The translations under genes were made by a program, and so were the position numbers. 64,000 nt of DNA. Source: Proteobacteria bacterium 005FR1 (GTDB lineage: Bacteria; Pseudomonadota; Gammaproteobacteria; Pseudomonadales; Cellvibrionaceae). The notes below the pieces were generated by a model. That model was given only the letters and a program-made list of their open reading frames with translations. It was not told where the DNA came from and did not search any database. This document shows, piece after piece, positions 8,186-18,900 of this stretch (the stretch's first letter is position 1; each line of letters opens with the position of its first letter). The stretch is taken from NCBI GenBank assembly GCA_026192395.1, contig WACF01000001.1, forward strand, positions 3,346,309 to 3,410,308, read 5' to 3'.

Positions 8186-10531
8186 ATGCGGTTTTTGGCT
8201 CCCTCTCTCGTTCTCGCAAGCACCGTTCTCGCCGCCTCAACGTTGCTCGTGTCCTGTTCTCAATCGGATTCGGCCGTACCCTCGGTGCCCTCCTGGAATT
8301 CGCTGCATCCTGAAGCGGGCGAGTGGATTACCTGGGGCGGGGACCTGGGCAACAAGCGTTACTCACCACTGCAGCAGATCGACGGGACCAACGCCCAGAA
8401 TCTGCACGCCGCCTGGCGCTGGCGGGCTGAACCGCTGCCGGGGCGCCACGACTCCAACTGGAAGGGCACGCCGCTGTACGTCGACGGCGTACTCTACGTT
8501 CCCACGGGTGGCAGCAAGGTGGCCGCCATTGACCCGGGTACGGGAGAAACCGTTTGGCTGTTTGCCCCTGAACCGCTGCGCGTTGGCACACGGCCCTTCA
8601 CCGGCTCCAGCCGCGCAGTGTCTTACTGGACCGACGGCGAACAGACCCGCATTCTGCACAACTCGATCGATGGCCGCCTGTTCTCGATCGACGCGAAAAC
8701 CGGCAAGGCGGACCCGAACTTCGGTGAGGGCGGCTTCGTGGATATGAACAAGAATCTGCTGGCCGAAGGCGATGACCGGGAGACGGTCGATGTCGGTTCC
8801 ACCGCGCCCGGCATCGTGGTGGGAGATGTAATCGTCACCCAGGTGATCGGCAATGACACGCCCAAGAACAAGGTGGGCACGCCCGGTTACATTCGCGGCT
8901 ACGATGTTCGCACCGGCAAGATGCTGTGGCGCTTCCACACGATTCCGCGGCCCGGAGAATTCGGCCATGAGACCTGGGAAGACGGCGCCTGGAAATACAC
9001 TGGCGCGGCCAGTGTCTGGACCATGATGGCCGCCGATCCGGAGCTGGGGTATGTCTATCTGCCGGTGGAGAGTCCCACCAATAACTTCTGGGGCGGACAG
9101 CGCCCGGGCGATGGCCTGTTCGGTGAAAGCATCGTGTGTCTCGATGCAAAAACCGGCAAGCGGATCTGGCACTACCAGATCCTGCACCACGGTGTATGGG
9201 ATTACGATCTTCCGGCTGCGCCGATTCTTCACAACATTCAGAAAGACGGCAAGACCATCAAGGCCGTCACTGTGCTCACCAAGCAGGGCATGAACTTCGT
9301 GTTCGATCGAGCGACTGGCGAGCCGGTGTGGCCGATCGAGGAACGCCCGGTGCCGACGGAAATGGCGGTACCCGGTGAACAACTTTCTCCCACGCAGCCC
9401 TTTCCCACCAAACCTGCACCTTATTCGAACCTCGGCTACCACGAACAAGACCTGATCGACTTCACACCGGAACTGCGCAAGCAGGCCAGGGAGATGATGA
9501 AGGGCTACGTTACTGGCCCGATGTACACGCCGCCGACGCTGGTGGGCGAGGGTATTCCCACCAAGGGCACGCTGGTTTATCCGAACTACGGTGGCGGCTC
9601 CAACTGGAACGGCGGTGCTTTCGATCCGGAAGAAAATCTGCTGTTTGTGCCCACACGCAACACCTACATGACAATCGGCTTGAAAAAAGCCGATCCGGAA
9701 CTGACCGACTGGCACTACCTGCCGGTCGGCAGCGGCGCACGCCCGCTGAGTTTGCCCAACGGCCTGCCGGTCAACCGGCCACCCTGGGCGCTGGTGACTG
9801 CGACGAACATGAATGAAGGTGAACATATCTGGTCGCGCTCCATCGGCGGCGCGCCGGATTGGATTCGCGAACATCCAGATCTGCAGGGCCTGGATCTCGA
9901 CTTCGACAACATGGGCCAGATCTCTGTGCGCCCCAGTCCGCTGGTGACCAAAACCCTGCTGTTCCTGGCGGAGTCCAGCAACATCGGCGGTGATCCGGGC
10001 GGTCGCATGTTGCGCGCCTACGATAAGCATACCGGAGACGTGGTGGCGGAAATCGAACTGCCCGCACTCACTTCCGGCGCGCCCATGACCTACATGCACG
10101 AAGGCCGGCAGTACATCGCCATTGCACTGTCCTCCCGCGAGCATGCCGCGGAGCTGATCGCGCTGGCCTTGCCGCGCAAGGGTGAAAAGCCCGCAGCGGC
10201 TCCCGTCGCCGCGCCGGCTCGCAGCGCAACCCCCGCGGTCACGCGAGCCAGCGAAACCGTTGCCGCCACGCCAGAGCATCTGGCCACAGGGCGAGAGCTC
10301 TTTGGCAAGCATTGTGTGCTCTGCCACGGGCCGAACGGCTCGGGTCTTCCCCAGTCCGGCGCGCCGGCGCTGCGTGGTCTCGGCCAGTTTGCCGACATCA
10401 AGTCCTTCATTCGCACAGGCTCCGCGGAAATGCCGGCCATGGCTGCGATGATGACGGCGGAAGAGCTCGACGCAGTTGCTCGCTACGTGGCAGTCGAACT
10501 GTCTGGGCGCAAGGACGGCGACAAACGCTAA
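8186..10531 (+). CDS. PQQ-dependent dehydrogenase lipoprotein with C-terminal cytochrome c domain
   Basis: 781 residues. The start ATG at 8186 follows GAAAGGA by about nine bases; the upstream in-frame start at 8150 lacks this. A signal peptide ends in the lipobox L-V-S-C, so the mature protein should be a membrane-anchored lipoprotein facing the periplasm. The long middle part is a PQQ beta-propeller with repeated A-x-D-x-x-T-G-x-x-x-W motifs. Near the C-terminus C-V-L-C-H (Cys710, Cys713, His714) binds heme c, followed by a methionine-rich stretch that could supply the axial ligand. The enzyme should oxidise an alcohol, sugar or aldehyde and pass electrons through heme to the respiratory chain. 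It is followed by two paralogous secreted proteins in the same direction and controlled, I infer, by the divergent TetR. Confidence 0.9.
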   Translation: MRFLAPSLVLASTVLAASTLLVSCSQSDSAVPSVPSWNSLHPEAGEWITWGGDLGNKRYSPLQQIDGTNAQNLHAAWRWRAEPLPGRHDSNWKGTPLYVDGVLYVPTGGSKVAAIDPGTGETVWLFAPEPLRVGTRPFTGSSRAVSYWTDGEQTRILHNSIDGRLFSIDAKTGKADPNFGEGGFVDMNKNLLAEGDDRETVDVGSTAPGIVVGDVIVTQVIGNDTPKNKVGTPGYIRGYDVRTGKMLWRFHTIPRPGEFGHETWEDGAWKYTGAASVWTMMAADPELGYVYLPVESPTNNFWGGQRPGDGLFGESIVCLDAKTGKRIWHYQILHHGVWDYDLPAAPILHNIQKDGKTIKAVTVLTKQGMNFVFDRATGEPVWPIEERPVPTEMAVPGEQLSPTQPFPTKPAPYSNLGYHEQDLIDFTPELRKQAREMMKGYVTGPMYTPPTLVGEGIPTKGTLVYPNYGGGSNWNGGAFDPEENLLFVPTRNTYMTIGLKKADPELTDWHYLPVGSGARPLSLPNGLPVNRPPWALVTATNMNEGEHIWSRSIGGAPDWIREHPDLQGLDLDFDNMGQISVRPSPLVTKTLLFLAESSNIGGDPGGRMLRAYDKHTGDVVAEIELPALTSGAPMTYMHEGRQYIAIALSSREHAAELIALALPRKGEKPAAAPVAAPARSATPAVTRASETVAATPEHLATGRELFGKHCVLCHGPNGSGLPQSGAPALRGLGQFADIKSFIRTGSAEMPAMAAMMTAEELDAVARYVAVELSGRKDGDKR

Positions 10532-10558
10532 ACGAAAAAATATGTCGAGGGAATGGTC

Positions 10559-11578
10559 ATGAAAATCAGCAACATCGCAGTCCTCATCGCTGGCCTTGCT
10601 TCGCTGAGTGCAAGCAGTCAGCTCCTGGCGAACTCCGACTATCATCCGCCGCGAAACTCATTTGGCCAACCGGATATCGGCGGCGTCTGGAGCAATGCGA
10701 CTACCACACCTTTTGAGCGACCGGACCGGTTCGGCAATCAGCTGGTGCTGAGCGAAGAGCAGGCCGCCAAAGTGCAGGGCGCGGCGGAATCCTACCGAGA
10801 GGCCGGCAACAAGCCCACCGATCCGAATGCAGGTGCCTTTGACGATGGCAATACCCAGGCGGGTTACAACCGCTTCTGGACCGACCCCGGTACGCAGGTG
10901 ATGCGGGTAGGCGGTGAGCCGCGCAGCTCGATGATCACCACCACGCCCGACGGCAAAGTGCCACCGGTCAAAGCGGATGCACCGCCTTCCACCGGATTGC
11001 CATTTTTGCGTACCAGAGATGCCAATGGCAAAGCGGTGCACCCAAGCGACAACCCTGAAAGCCGCGGCATCTCGGAGCGCTGTCTCTTCATGCCAACCAG
11101 CGCAGGCCCGGTGATGCGCCCGGTGCTATACAACAACAACTATTTTTTCGTGCAAGGCCGCGATCATGTGGCTATCACGGTGGAGATGATCCACGACACG
11201 CGCATCGTTCGGCTCCACGAAAAGCATCGCAACAACGGTGTTCGCAAATGGATGGGCGATTCCGTTGGTCACTATGAAGGGAACACTCTGGTGGTGGAAA
11301 CCATCAACTTCCATCCGGATCAGACTTTCTACGGTGCATCCGATGCGCTGAAAGTCACCGAACGCTTCACCCGCGTTGCGGACGACCGCCTGCTTTACCA
11401 GTTCACGGTGGAAGATCCGAAAGTATGGGATGAACCCTGGGGCGGCGAATACGAATTCTGGGCCTCGCCCGGTTTTTACGAGTACGCCTGTCATGAAGGC
11501 AATATCGGTCTCGAGGGCATCCTCGCCGGTGCTCGCCGGGAAGAAAAGGAAATGGCCAAGAACAAGTCTGGGGAGTAA
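10559..11578 (+). CDS. Secreted protein of unknown function, paralogue A
   Basis: About 339 residues with a signal peptide ending near A-N-S. The start at 10559 is preferred over 10553, with a GAGGG upstream. The mature protein carries motifs shared with the next gene: Q-P-D-I-G-G-V-W at the N-terminus, E-R-C-L-F-M-P, G-D-S-V-G-H-Y-E-G-N-T-L-V-V-E-T and the C-terminal E-Y-A-C-H-E-G-N. The two conserved cysteines may form a disulfide in the periplasm. I know this family only as uncharacterised secreted proteins, often found near PQQ dehydrogenases and in organisms that degrade aromatics or xenobiotics. It lies 27 bases after the dehydrogenase, so the same transcript is likely. Confidence 0.8.
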   Translation: MKISNIAVLIAGLASLSASSQLLANSDYHPPRNSFGQPDIGGVWSNATTTPFERPDRFGNQLVLSEEQAAKVQGAAESYREAGNKPTDPNAGAFDDGNTQAGYNRFWTDPGTQVMRVGGEPRSSMITTTPDGKVPPVKADAPPSTGLPFLRTRDANGKAVHPSDNPESRGISERCLFMPTSAGPVMRPVLYNNNYFFVQGRDHVAITVEMIHDTRIVRLHEKHRNNGVRKWMGDSVGHYEGNTLVVETINFHPDQTFYGASDALKVTERFTRVADDRLLYQFTVEDPKVWDEPWGGEYEFWASPGFYEYACHEGNIGLEGILAGARREEKEMAKNKSGE

Positions 11579-11627
11579 GCCCGCGCGCTGAAGTTTTTGT
11601 TCGAGAATCCAGAAGGGGGTAGTTGAT

Positions 11628-12635
11628 ATGTTGCGCACCAAACGACGAACTACTGCAGCACTGCTCGTAGCTACAACCATGCTGTGCCAGAGCGCCCTTG
11701 CGGAAAGCGAATACCAGCCGCCGCGACTTCCAAACGGTCAACCGGATTTCCAGGGCACCTGGACCAATAAAAGCGTCACCAGCCTGACCCGGCCGGAGAG
11801 GTTCGACTCGCTGACGCTGTCCCCGGAGCAGGCCCGCCAGATCGCCCAGGCGATGGAAGCCCGCGCAGCTCGCGACCTGCAACCCACCGATCCCGATGCG
11901 CCGCCACCCCCGAAAGGCACTAATGTCGGCGGCTACAACCTGTTCTGGACCGAACCCGGCGAAGGCCTGGCGATGATCGATGGCGAGTACCGCACCTCCT
12001 GGATCGTCGACCCGGCCAGCGGCCAACTTCCCTACACCGAGCAGGGCCGCAAGCGATTCGAGCAGCTTCGCGATGAAGCTCGCCAGAATACCGACGGCCC
12101 CGAAATCCGGCCGATGACCGAACGCTGCATCATTGGCTTCGGCTCAACTGGTGGTCCACCGATGCTGAATGTGGGTTACAACAGCAACTACGAGATCGTG
12201 CAGACCGATGAGGATGTGATGATCCTGGTGGAGATGGTCCATGACGCCCGCATCGTCGACCTCAATGGCGAGCACGGCCCCATTCCGCGTTGGCTGGGCG
12301 ATTCCGTGGGTCGCTGGGATGGCGACACCCTGGTGATCGAAACCAGAAACTTCATGGATGGCGAAGGCTTGCGCCTCTATTTTGACGCCTCTTACTACGT
12401 CTCACCACAGGCGGAAGTGACCGAACGGCTGACCCGGATTTCCGATGATCAGCTCTTCTACCAATTTGAGGTGCGAGATCCCGCGGTCTATTCCCAGCCC
12501 TGGCGTGGGGAAATGGTATTCAACAAGACCGATGACAGGATCTTCGAATACGCTTGTCACGAGGGAAATTATGCGCTGACCAACGTACTGTCCGGCGCAC
12601 GCAAGGAAGAACGGGATCAACAGACGAGCGACTAG
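11628..12635 (+). CDS. Secreted protein of unknown function, paralogue B
   Basis: 335 residues with a signal peptide (ending near A-L-A-E-S). It follows paralogue A by 49 bases and shares its whole architecture: Q-P-D-F-Q-G-T-W near the N-terminus, T-E-R-C-I-I-G-F, G-D-S-V-G-R-W-D-G-D-T-L-V-I-E-T and E-Y-A-C-H-E-G-N-Y-A. The two genes are an old tandem duplication, since they are clearly similar but diverged throughout. Together with the dehydrogenase they form a three-gene unit likely serving one periplasmic oxidation. A direct role as substrate-binding or accessory proteins is speculation. Confidence 0.8.
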   Translation: MLRTKRRTTAALLVATTMLCQSALAESEYQPPRLPNGQPDFQGTWTNKSVTSLTRPERFDSLTLSPEQARQIAQAMEARAARDLQPTDPDAPPPPKGTNVGGYNLFWTEPGEGLAMIDGEYRTSWIVDPASGQLPYTEQGRKRFEQLRDEARQNTDGPEIRPMTERCIIGFGSTGGPPMLNVGYNSNYEIVQTDEDVMILVEMVHDARIVDLNGEHGPIPRWLGDSVGRWDGDTLVIETRNFMDGEGLRLYFDASYYVSPQAEVTERLTRISDDQLFYQFEVRDPAVYSQPWRGEMVFNKTDDRIFEYACHEGNYALTNVLSGARKEERDQQTSD

Positions 12636-12777
12636 AGGCTTGCTGCAAAGAACCTTCGGCGCGGCCTGGAGTCTCTGGGCCGTCCAGGCGGCGGTGGCAG
12701 CTCTCCCGGCCAGCCGCTAAACTACGCCGCTTTCTCTTCCCAGCCGGTCGGCAAACGGCCGCGTCAGAGGTTCTTCT

Positions 12778-14094
12778 ATGTCCAACCCAAAAGTCGGTTT
12801 CGTCAGCCTCGGCTGCCCCAAGGCCCTGGTCGACTCCGAACGCATTCTCACCCAACTGCGCACCGAAGGTTATCAGGTGGTTCCCACCTACGATGATGCG
12901 GACGTGGTAGTGGTGAACACCTGCGGTTTCATCGACAGCGCCAAGGCGGAATCGCTGGAAGCCATCGGCGAAGCGCTGGCGGAAAATGGCCGCGTGATCG
13001 TCACCGGCTGCATGGGCGGCGATGAGGATTCAATTCGTTCGGTACACCCGAGTGTGCTGGCGGTCACCGGGCCGCAACAGTACGAGCAGGTAGTCAATGC
13101 GGTTCATGAAGTGGTGCCGCCGAAAGCTGACCACAACCCGCTCATCGATCTGGTGCCGCCCCAGGGCATCAAACTGACGCCGCGGCACTACGCTTATTTG
13201 AAAATTTCCGAAGGCTGCAATCACAGTTGCAGCTTCTGCATCATTCCCGGTCTGCGTGGCAAACTAGTGAGCCGCCCGGTGGGCGATGTGCTGAGCGAAG
13301 CGGAGCGTCTCGCCCGCGCCGGCGTGAAAGAGTTGCTGGTGATCTCTCAGGATACGAGCGCCTACGGCGTTGATATCAAGTACCGCACCGGGTTCTGGAA
13401 TGGTCGTCCGGTGAAGTCGCGCATGACGGAAATGTGCGAGGCGCTCAGCGACCTCGGCATCTGGGTGCGATTGCATTACGTCTATCCCTATCCGCACGTG
13501 GATGAACTGATTCCGCTGATGGCGGAAGGCAAGGTACTTCCCTACCTCGACATCCCCTTCCAGCACGCAAGTCCGCGCATTCTCAAAGCAATGAAGCGCC
13601 CGGCCTTCGAAGATAAGACGCTGGCGCGCATTAAAAAGTGGCGGGAGATCTGCCCGGAGCTGACCATTCGCTCCACCTTCATCGTTGGCTTCCCGGGCGA
13701 GACTGAAGAGGACTTTCAGTACTTACTCGACTGGCTGAGCGAAGCGCAACTTGATCGTGTTGGCTGCTTCCAGTATTCACCGGTGGAAGGCGCGCCCGCC
13801 AACGAGCTGGAAAACGCCGTGCCGGAAGACGTCAAACAGGAACGCTGGGAGCGCTTCATGGCGCATCAGCAGGAAATCTCCGCCGCGCGATTGCAGCAGA
13901 AGATTGGCACAATCATCGAAGTGCTGGTGGACGAGGTCGACGAGGAAGGTCCGATCGCCCGCTCCAAAGCCGACGCGCCGGAAATCGACGGCCGTGTCTT
14001 TATCGACACCAACGAGGACTTGCAGCCGGGTGATATCGTGCAGGTGAGAGTCACCAAGGCCGACGAATACGATCTGCTGGCGGAGCTGGTTTGA
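12778..14094 (+). CDS. rimO: Ribosomal protein S12 methylthiotransferase RimO
   Basis: 438 residues, matching RimO length. It attaches a methylthio group to an aspartate of ribosomal protein S12. The N-terminal UPF0004 domain has its three cysteines in S-L-G-C-P-K-A, N-T-C-G-F and T-G-C-M-G-G. The radical SAM cluster motif C-N-H-S-C-S-F-C lies near residue 146 and a C-terminal TRAM domain follows. The RimO-specific [13 protein letters not shown] opening separates it from MiaB. The gene stands alone, followed by a terminator and a palindromic repeat. Confidence 0.97.
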   Translation: MSNPKVGFVSLGCPKALVDSERILTQLRTEGYQVVPTYDDADVVVVNTCGFIDSAKAESLEAIGEALAENGRVIVTGCMGGDEDSIRSVHPSVLAVTGPQQYEQVVNAVHEVVPPKADHNPLIDLVPPQGIKLTPRHYAYLKISEGCNHSCSFCIIPGLRGKLVSRPVGDVLSEAERLARAGVKELLVISQDTSAYGVDIKYRTGFWNGRPVKSRMTEMCEALSDLGIWVRLHYVYPYPHVDELIPLMAEGKVLPYLDIPFQHASPRILKAMKRPAFEDKTLARIKKWREICPELTIRSTFIVGFPGETEEDFQYLLDWLSEAQLDRVGCFQYSPVEGAPANELENAVPEDVKQERWERFMAHQQEISAARLQQKIGTIIEVLVDEVDEEGPIARSKADAPEIDGRVFIDTNEDLQPGDIVQVRVTKADEYDLLAELV

Positions 14095-14105
14095 GATGAA
14101 TCGTG

Positions 14106-14131
14106 AAAAGGGCGGCGCTACCGACCCTTTT
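14106..14131 (+). terminator. Terminator after rimO
   Basis: The hairpin has arms AAAAGGG and CCCTTTT around an inner CGG/CCG step and a small loop, starting 12 bases after the rimO stop. It directly abuts the palindromic repeat at 14135, the same arrangement as after dnaB and acs. Confidence 0.7.
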
Positions 14132-14134
14132 CAC

Positions 14135-14215
14135 GTCATTCCGGCGCAGGCCGGAATCCAGGTTCCTGGCCGAGGGCGTGCCCCCGTCATGGATTCCGGC
14201 CTGCGCCGGAATGAC
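14135..14215. repeat. Palindromic intergenic repeat, full copy
   Basis: Perfect 25-bp inverted arms (14135-14159 and 14191-14215), each reading GTCATTCCGGCGCAGGCC outward-in, are separated by 31 bases. Each arm also contains its own smaller palindrome around GGCCTGCGCC. Related shorter or decayed copies lie at 53371-53428 and 57617-57641. It is a dispersed REP-like element of a kind common between genes in proteobacteria. Confidence 0.85.
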
Positions 14216-14246
14216 AATGAAAGGGGCTGACGCCCCCCTTTTTCGT

Positions 14247-14274
14247 CTCACATCTCACATCTCGCGTCTCACAA
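14247..14274. repeat. Tandem heptamer array, four units
   Basis: Four consecutive 7-bp units, three TCTCACA and one TCTCGCG, fill the gap between the palindromic repeat and the sugar dehydrogenase stop codon. It is one of four heptamer arrays in the window. Confidence 0.75.
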
Positions 14275-14286
14275 TACATACCACCA

Positions 14287-15456
14287 TCACTTCAACGGCG
14301 TCATCTTCCAAACCGAACCCTGCTCCTCCTTGGGGCCGGTGACGATGTAAATATTCCCGTCCGGTCCCTGCTCGAGGTCGCGGATTCTTTCGGGCAGTGG
14401 AATGCGCTCTTCGTTCACCACCTCGTTGTCATCCATTGCCAGTCTGACGACATCCTGCGACGAGAGGCCGCCGATCAGCGCATTGCCCTGCCACTTGGGG
14501 AACCGATCGCCGGTGTAAAAGACCATGCCGGAGGGGGAAATCACCGGTGAGTAGTGCGCTATGGCATCGGCAAACTCCGGTCGGGTCGGCGGGTCCGGAA
14601 TGTCGTCGCCGTTGTAGTGAATGCCCCAGCTCACGACTGGCCATCCGTAATTGCGGCCCGCCTCAGGCTGATTCAGCTCGTCACCCCCCAACGGCCCCAT
14701 CTCGACGACCCAGAGCTTGCCTGTGTCCGGGTCAATGGCGGCAGCCTCGATATTGCGGTGACCATAGCTCCAGATCGCCGGATTGGCCTTGGGATCATTG
14801 ACGAAGGGATTGTCGGGGATCGACCCGTCCGGGTTCAGTCTCACGACTTTTCCGAGCGTGTTGCTCAGGTCCTGCGCTGGATCGAACTGGAAGCGCTCAC
14901 CAAGAGTGAGGAACAGATGGCCTTCGTCATCGAATACGATTCGGTTGCCAAAATGATAGGGTCCTTCGATCCAGGGCTCCTGACGAAAGATAACCTGGAA
15001 GTCCTCCAGCTGGTCATTCACGAGCCTGCCCCGTCCGAGAGCCGTCGCTGCTTTCCCGTCGGGGCCGGGCGCTGCGAATGAAAGATAGATCAGCTGGTTC
15101 TGCTCGAAATTCGGGTCAAGCGCGACGTCCATCAAGCCGCCTTGTCCCTTGGCAAACACGTCGGGCGTACCCCGCACAGGTTCGGACAGGGTGCCGTCCC
15201 GTTGAATGATCCGCAAATTGCCGACTCGCTCAGTAACGAGCAGCCGTCCATCGGGCAAAAAGGCCAGCGCCCAGGGCTGGTCCAGTCCGTCGACCACGGT
15301 TTGCACGGAAATTGGCCCCGCTTCAGTCATGATCGACTGCACCTGCTCGCCGCCCTGGATCTGGGCACTCGTCGAATAACTCATAATGACTGCACTCAGG
15401 GCCACGCCCAATCGAGTCAGATATCTGATGGATCCAATGGCTTTGTCGTTTCGCAT
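14287..15456 (-). CDS. PQQ-dependent soluble sugar (aldose) dehydrogenase family protein
   Basis: 389 residues with an N-terminal signal peptide ending near S-A-Q, so exported. The fold is the six-bladed propeller of soluble glucose/aldose sugar dehydrogenases (GSDH family), recognised by L-D-Q-P-W-A-L-A-F-L-P-D-G-R-L-L-V-T-E-R, the G-E-R-F-Q-F-D-P-A-Q-D region, and Y-G-H-R-N-I-E-A. It should oxidise a sugar or related polyol in the periplasm using PQQ and calcium. It is convergent with rimO and separated from it by repeats. With the PQQ dehydrogenase at 8186 this gives two PQQ enzymes in the window; no pqq biosynthesis gene is present here. Confidence 0.88.
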   Translation of the reverse strand: MRNDKAIGSIRYLTRLGVALSAVIMSYSTSAQIQGGEQVQSIMTEAGPISVQTVVDGLDQPWALAFLPDGRLLVTERVGNLRIIQRDGTLSEPVRGTPDVFAKGQGGLMDVALDPNFEQNQLIYLSFAAPGPDGKAATALGRGRLVNDQLEDFQVIFRQEPWIEGPYHFGNRIVFDDEGHLFLTLGERFQFDPAQDLSNTLGKVVRLNPDGSIPDNPFVNDPKANPAIWSYGHRNIEAAAIDPDTGKLWVVEMGPLGGDELNQPEAGRNYGWPVVSWGIHYNGDDIPDPPTRPEFADAIAHYSPVISPSGMVFYTGDRFPKWQGNALIGGLSSQDVVRLAMDDNEVVNEERIPLPERIRDLEQGPDGNIYIVTGPKEEQGSVWKMTPLK

Positions 15457-15903
15457 CCCTTTTCTCTCCCTTCATCCTTGGTGGACAGCTTCAAAGCGTA
15501 GTCTCTTCCCGCAAATCGCTAACCAAAACTGGCACATCGCAGGCACGGCCAAGCCACAGCGCTTTCGCCAATCCCAGACCACCCGCAAATCCCAGGCCAC
15601 CCGCAAAGCACAGTCCGCTGGATGTCACTTGCTATCACTACAGGCTGTGAGCGTCAAAATTTCACCTACCGATGAACTCCGTATCCGCCTGGGTTTCAGA
15701 GCAGACATCCCTGCCTGACCTAGAAAAAGAAGTTCCGCGGGCTTCGACTTTCCAGCATCAAAAAATCCAATCTGCCACTGCGTGGAACCGGCAATTCTGG
15801 CCGCTTCCGCAACACCTTTGGTCGCCACTGCCATCCCACCCGGGAGTGGTGCGGTGCCGCAGGACAATCGTGAACGCTGTAAAAACACACATGGGGAGCT
15901 GTG
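15457..15903. other. Intergenic stretch without a gene
   Basis: About 450 bases between the divergent sugar dehydrogenase and NRPS-like genes. I see no supported coding sequence. Near 15577-15612 an imperfect 18-bp unit containing CCACCCGCAAA is repeated twice. The region must hold the promoters of both flanking genes, but I could not pick out convincing -35/-10 pairs. Confidence 0.5.
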
Positions 15904-18900
15904 ATGTTGAACAGAATGCCGATCGATAAACCGTCGCGTGATCCACTTGCAATCGAGACCACCGCCGCCCAGCGGGAACTATGGATGACCGCTCAACTGG
16001 GGGACGAGGCAAATCGTGCCTGCAACGAATCCCTTGCCTTCCGCCTGCGCGGACTGCTGGACAAAGGCGCACTTCGCTCCGCTCTGGAGGATGTCGTCGA
16101 CCGACACGAGGTCTTCCATCGGTATGTGAGTGCCGACGGCAGGGAGTTGCGCAAAATGTCCGGGGATCGCTCGAAAGCGGGCCTCGTTTCGGAACTCGAC
16201 CTGCCGACTACGTCCGCCGAGCGTGAATGGCGAAACGCCTGCGAGCGCGAGTGTGCCCGAGCGTTCGCGCTGGATACCGGGCCGCTTGCGCGCATACTTT
16301 TAATCAACATCGCCGACACAGATCACCTGCTGGTTCTGACGTGTCATCAGGTCATTGGCGGGCGGTCTCTTCTGGCGCGCCTCGTCAGTGGCATCCTTAC
16401 GTTATATTCAGCACGGACCGGGACCCCAGGCGCTCAAGACACGGAGAGGTCGGCCGCGGAATGTGGAACCAAAGCGGATCCGCAAGCACAGGAAAGTAGT
16501 CTTGCCTGGTGGACCCAACAGCTCTCTGCGTCGGCACCCTTCCTTGAATTGCCCCTCGATCAGCCTCGGCCTCCGCAGAAAAGCTTCGCCGCGGCTCGTC
16601 GCGAACTTCTGCTGGGCACCGAATTGCTGGCGCAGGCCAATGCCCTTGCCGCGGCAGCCAACGCGTCGCTGGAATCGGTGTTCGTGGCAGCTTTCGCGGC
16701 CTTTGCGCAGCGGCTGACGGGGAACAGCGAAATCCTGGTGGGGATACCCGTCGCGGAGACTGGAGCCACGCTGCCGCTGAAAGTGAATACCTCGGGTGAC
16801 CTCAGCTTTTCGCAGCTGCTGGCGCGCGTCGCCGACGACCTGCGGCAGTCCGGCGAGCATCGGCATCTTGCGCTCGGTGAATTGTTGCAGGCGCTCAACT
16901 ATCCGCGGGATTACTCCCGTCCGGCATTGATCTCAAACGTTGTCTCCGTCGATACGGCGGACTCGCAGGTTGACCGCGCAGGGCTCACGGTGGAGGAGGT
17001 GCCAGTAGCAAGATCCTATGCAGTGGCGGAAATGGACTGGCGATTGCGACGCATCGGCGACAAAGCCCAACTGGAATGCACCTTCAATCGCGACCTGTGG
17101 CGCGAGCAGACCGTCGACTTTCGATTGGCAGAACTGGCCACATTGCTGGCGAGTGCTGTTACATACCCGGACAGGACGCTGAATCAGCTTGCGATCATCC
17201 CCGCTGCCGAGCAGCGCTTCCTCGATCAGCGCTGCAAAGGGCCTTCGATGCGACCCAAGGCGCGGCATCTGACCGAGCTGCTGGAGCTCGCCCGCTACAC
17301 GGATCGGGCGGCGGTTGCCTGCTCCGGTGAGTCCATCGACTACCGAGAGCTGGATCGGCGCTCGAATCAGCTGGCCAACCATTTGCTGAGTGTTGGCGTA
17401 AAGCCCAACGATCTGGTGGGTGTCTTCGTCGAGCGCTCCGTCAACATGCTCGTCAGCCTGCTCGCCACCTGGAAGGCGGGGGCGGCCTATGTGGCGCTCG
17501 ACCCGGGCTATCCGCCGGAACGCCTGTTGTACATGGCGCAGACGGCCGGCTTGAGCGCAATGATCACGGCAGCCGATCTGGACCGCAAGCTCAGCGCCTA
17601 CGGCTGTCCGCGGGTGTACCTGGATGGCGAGGCCGAGCGAATTGCGCACCGCAGCGAAGAGGCGCCAGAGATCGTTGGTCGCCCGGAGGATACCGCTTAC
17701 GTGATCTTTACGTCCGGCTCCACCGGCAAACCCAAGGGCGTGCAAATAACGCACGGCGGCGTGATTAACTTCCTGCTGGCGATGGCCGAACGCCCCGGCC
17801 TCAAGGCCGACGATCGCTTCCTCGCTGTCACCACCTTGTCCTTCGACATCGCCGTCATGGAGCTTTGCCTTCCGCTTCTGGTCGGCGGTCGTGTCATTAT
17901 TGCCACGCGGGAAGAGGCGCTGGACGGCTACCGCTTGCTCGAGCTTATCGAGCGACACGCAATCAACGTGATGCAGGCGACACCCACCACCTGGCGCTGG
18001 ATGCTGGCGGCGGGCTGGAAAGGCCAGCAGGACTTCAAGGCGCTCTGTGGCGGTGAACCCTTCCCACTGGATCTCGCCCGCCAACTTATCGGATATGTGG
18101 GCCAAGTCTGGAACATGTACGGACCCACCGAAACGACCGTCTGGTCTACCTGTCATCAACTTGGCGAGAAGGATCTTTCCGGCGGTCTCGTGCCGGTGGG
18201 AGCGCCGGTCTATAACACCCAGTGCTATGTGCTGGATGAACAGCAAAGGCAGGTGCCGGTGGGCGTGCCCGGTGAGCTGTTCATTGGTGGTAGTGGTGTC
18301 GCGAATGGCTATCTGCGAATGCCCGAGCGCACAGCCGAGCGCTTTGTACCGAATCCATTTGGAGGTGCCGACCGTCTTTATCGCACTGGTGATCAGGCGC
18401 GGCTGCGCTGGGACGGCTCGTTTGAGTGCCTCGGCCGGCTCGATAGCCAGATAAAGCTGCGCGGTTACCGCATCGAGCTCGGCGAGATTGAAGCTGCGCT
18501 TGCGCGGCACCCGGAAGTGGAGGAGTGCGCGGCCGCAGTGGTCAGCTACAGCGAGTCCGACAAGCGCCTGGCAATCTATGCGCGGCTCAGTGAGAGGAGC
18601 GATCTGAACAGCACGCAAATGCGCCGTCATTTGCGAGGCTTTCTACCGGACTACATGGTGCCGCAGTTGTTTATCCAGGTGAACGCGCTGCCGCTGACCC
18701 CCAATGGCAAGGTGGATCGTAAAAACCTGCCCGTGCCCGACCCATCGAAACTCCCGGACGCTGCGCAGGCGGTAGCCACGGCCCGCACCGCGACGGAACG
18801 AGAATTCGTGTTTATCTGGAGCGAGCTTTTGAAAAAGGAACAGCGAGGGGTGAACCAGCTGTTTTTCGACGTCGGCGGTCACTCCCTGCTCGCGATGGAC

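Noticed and set aside
8363-10645. 760-residue open frame on the minus strand
   Set aside because: It lies wholly opposite the PQQ dehydrogenase, which has clear domains. The translation has no recognisable family and is rich in Arg, Gly and His, as expected for an antisense shadow in GC-rich DNA.
16933-18630. 565-residue open frame on the minus strand
   Set aside because: It is antisense to the adenylation domain of the NRPS-like gene, with no family content.
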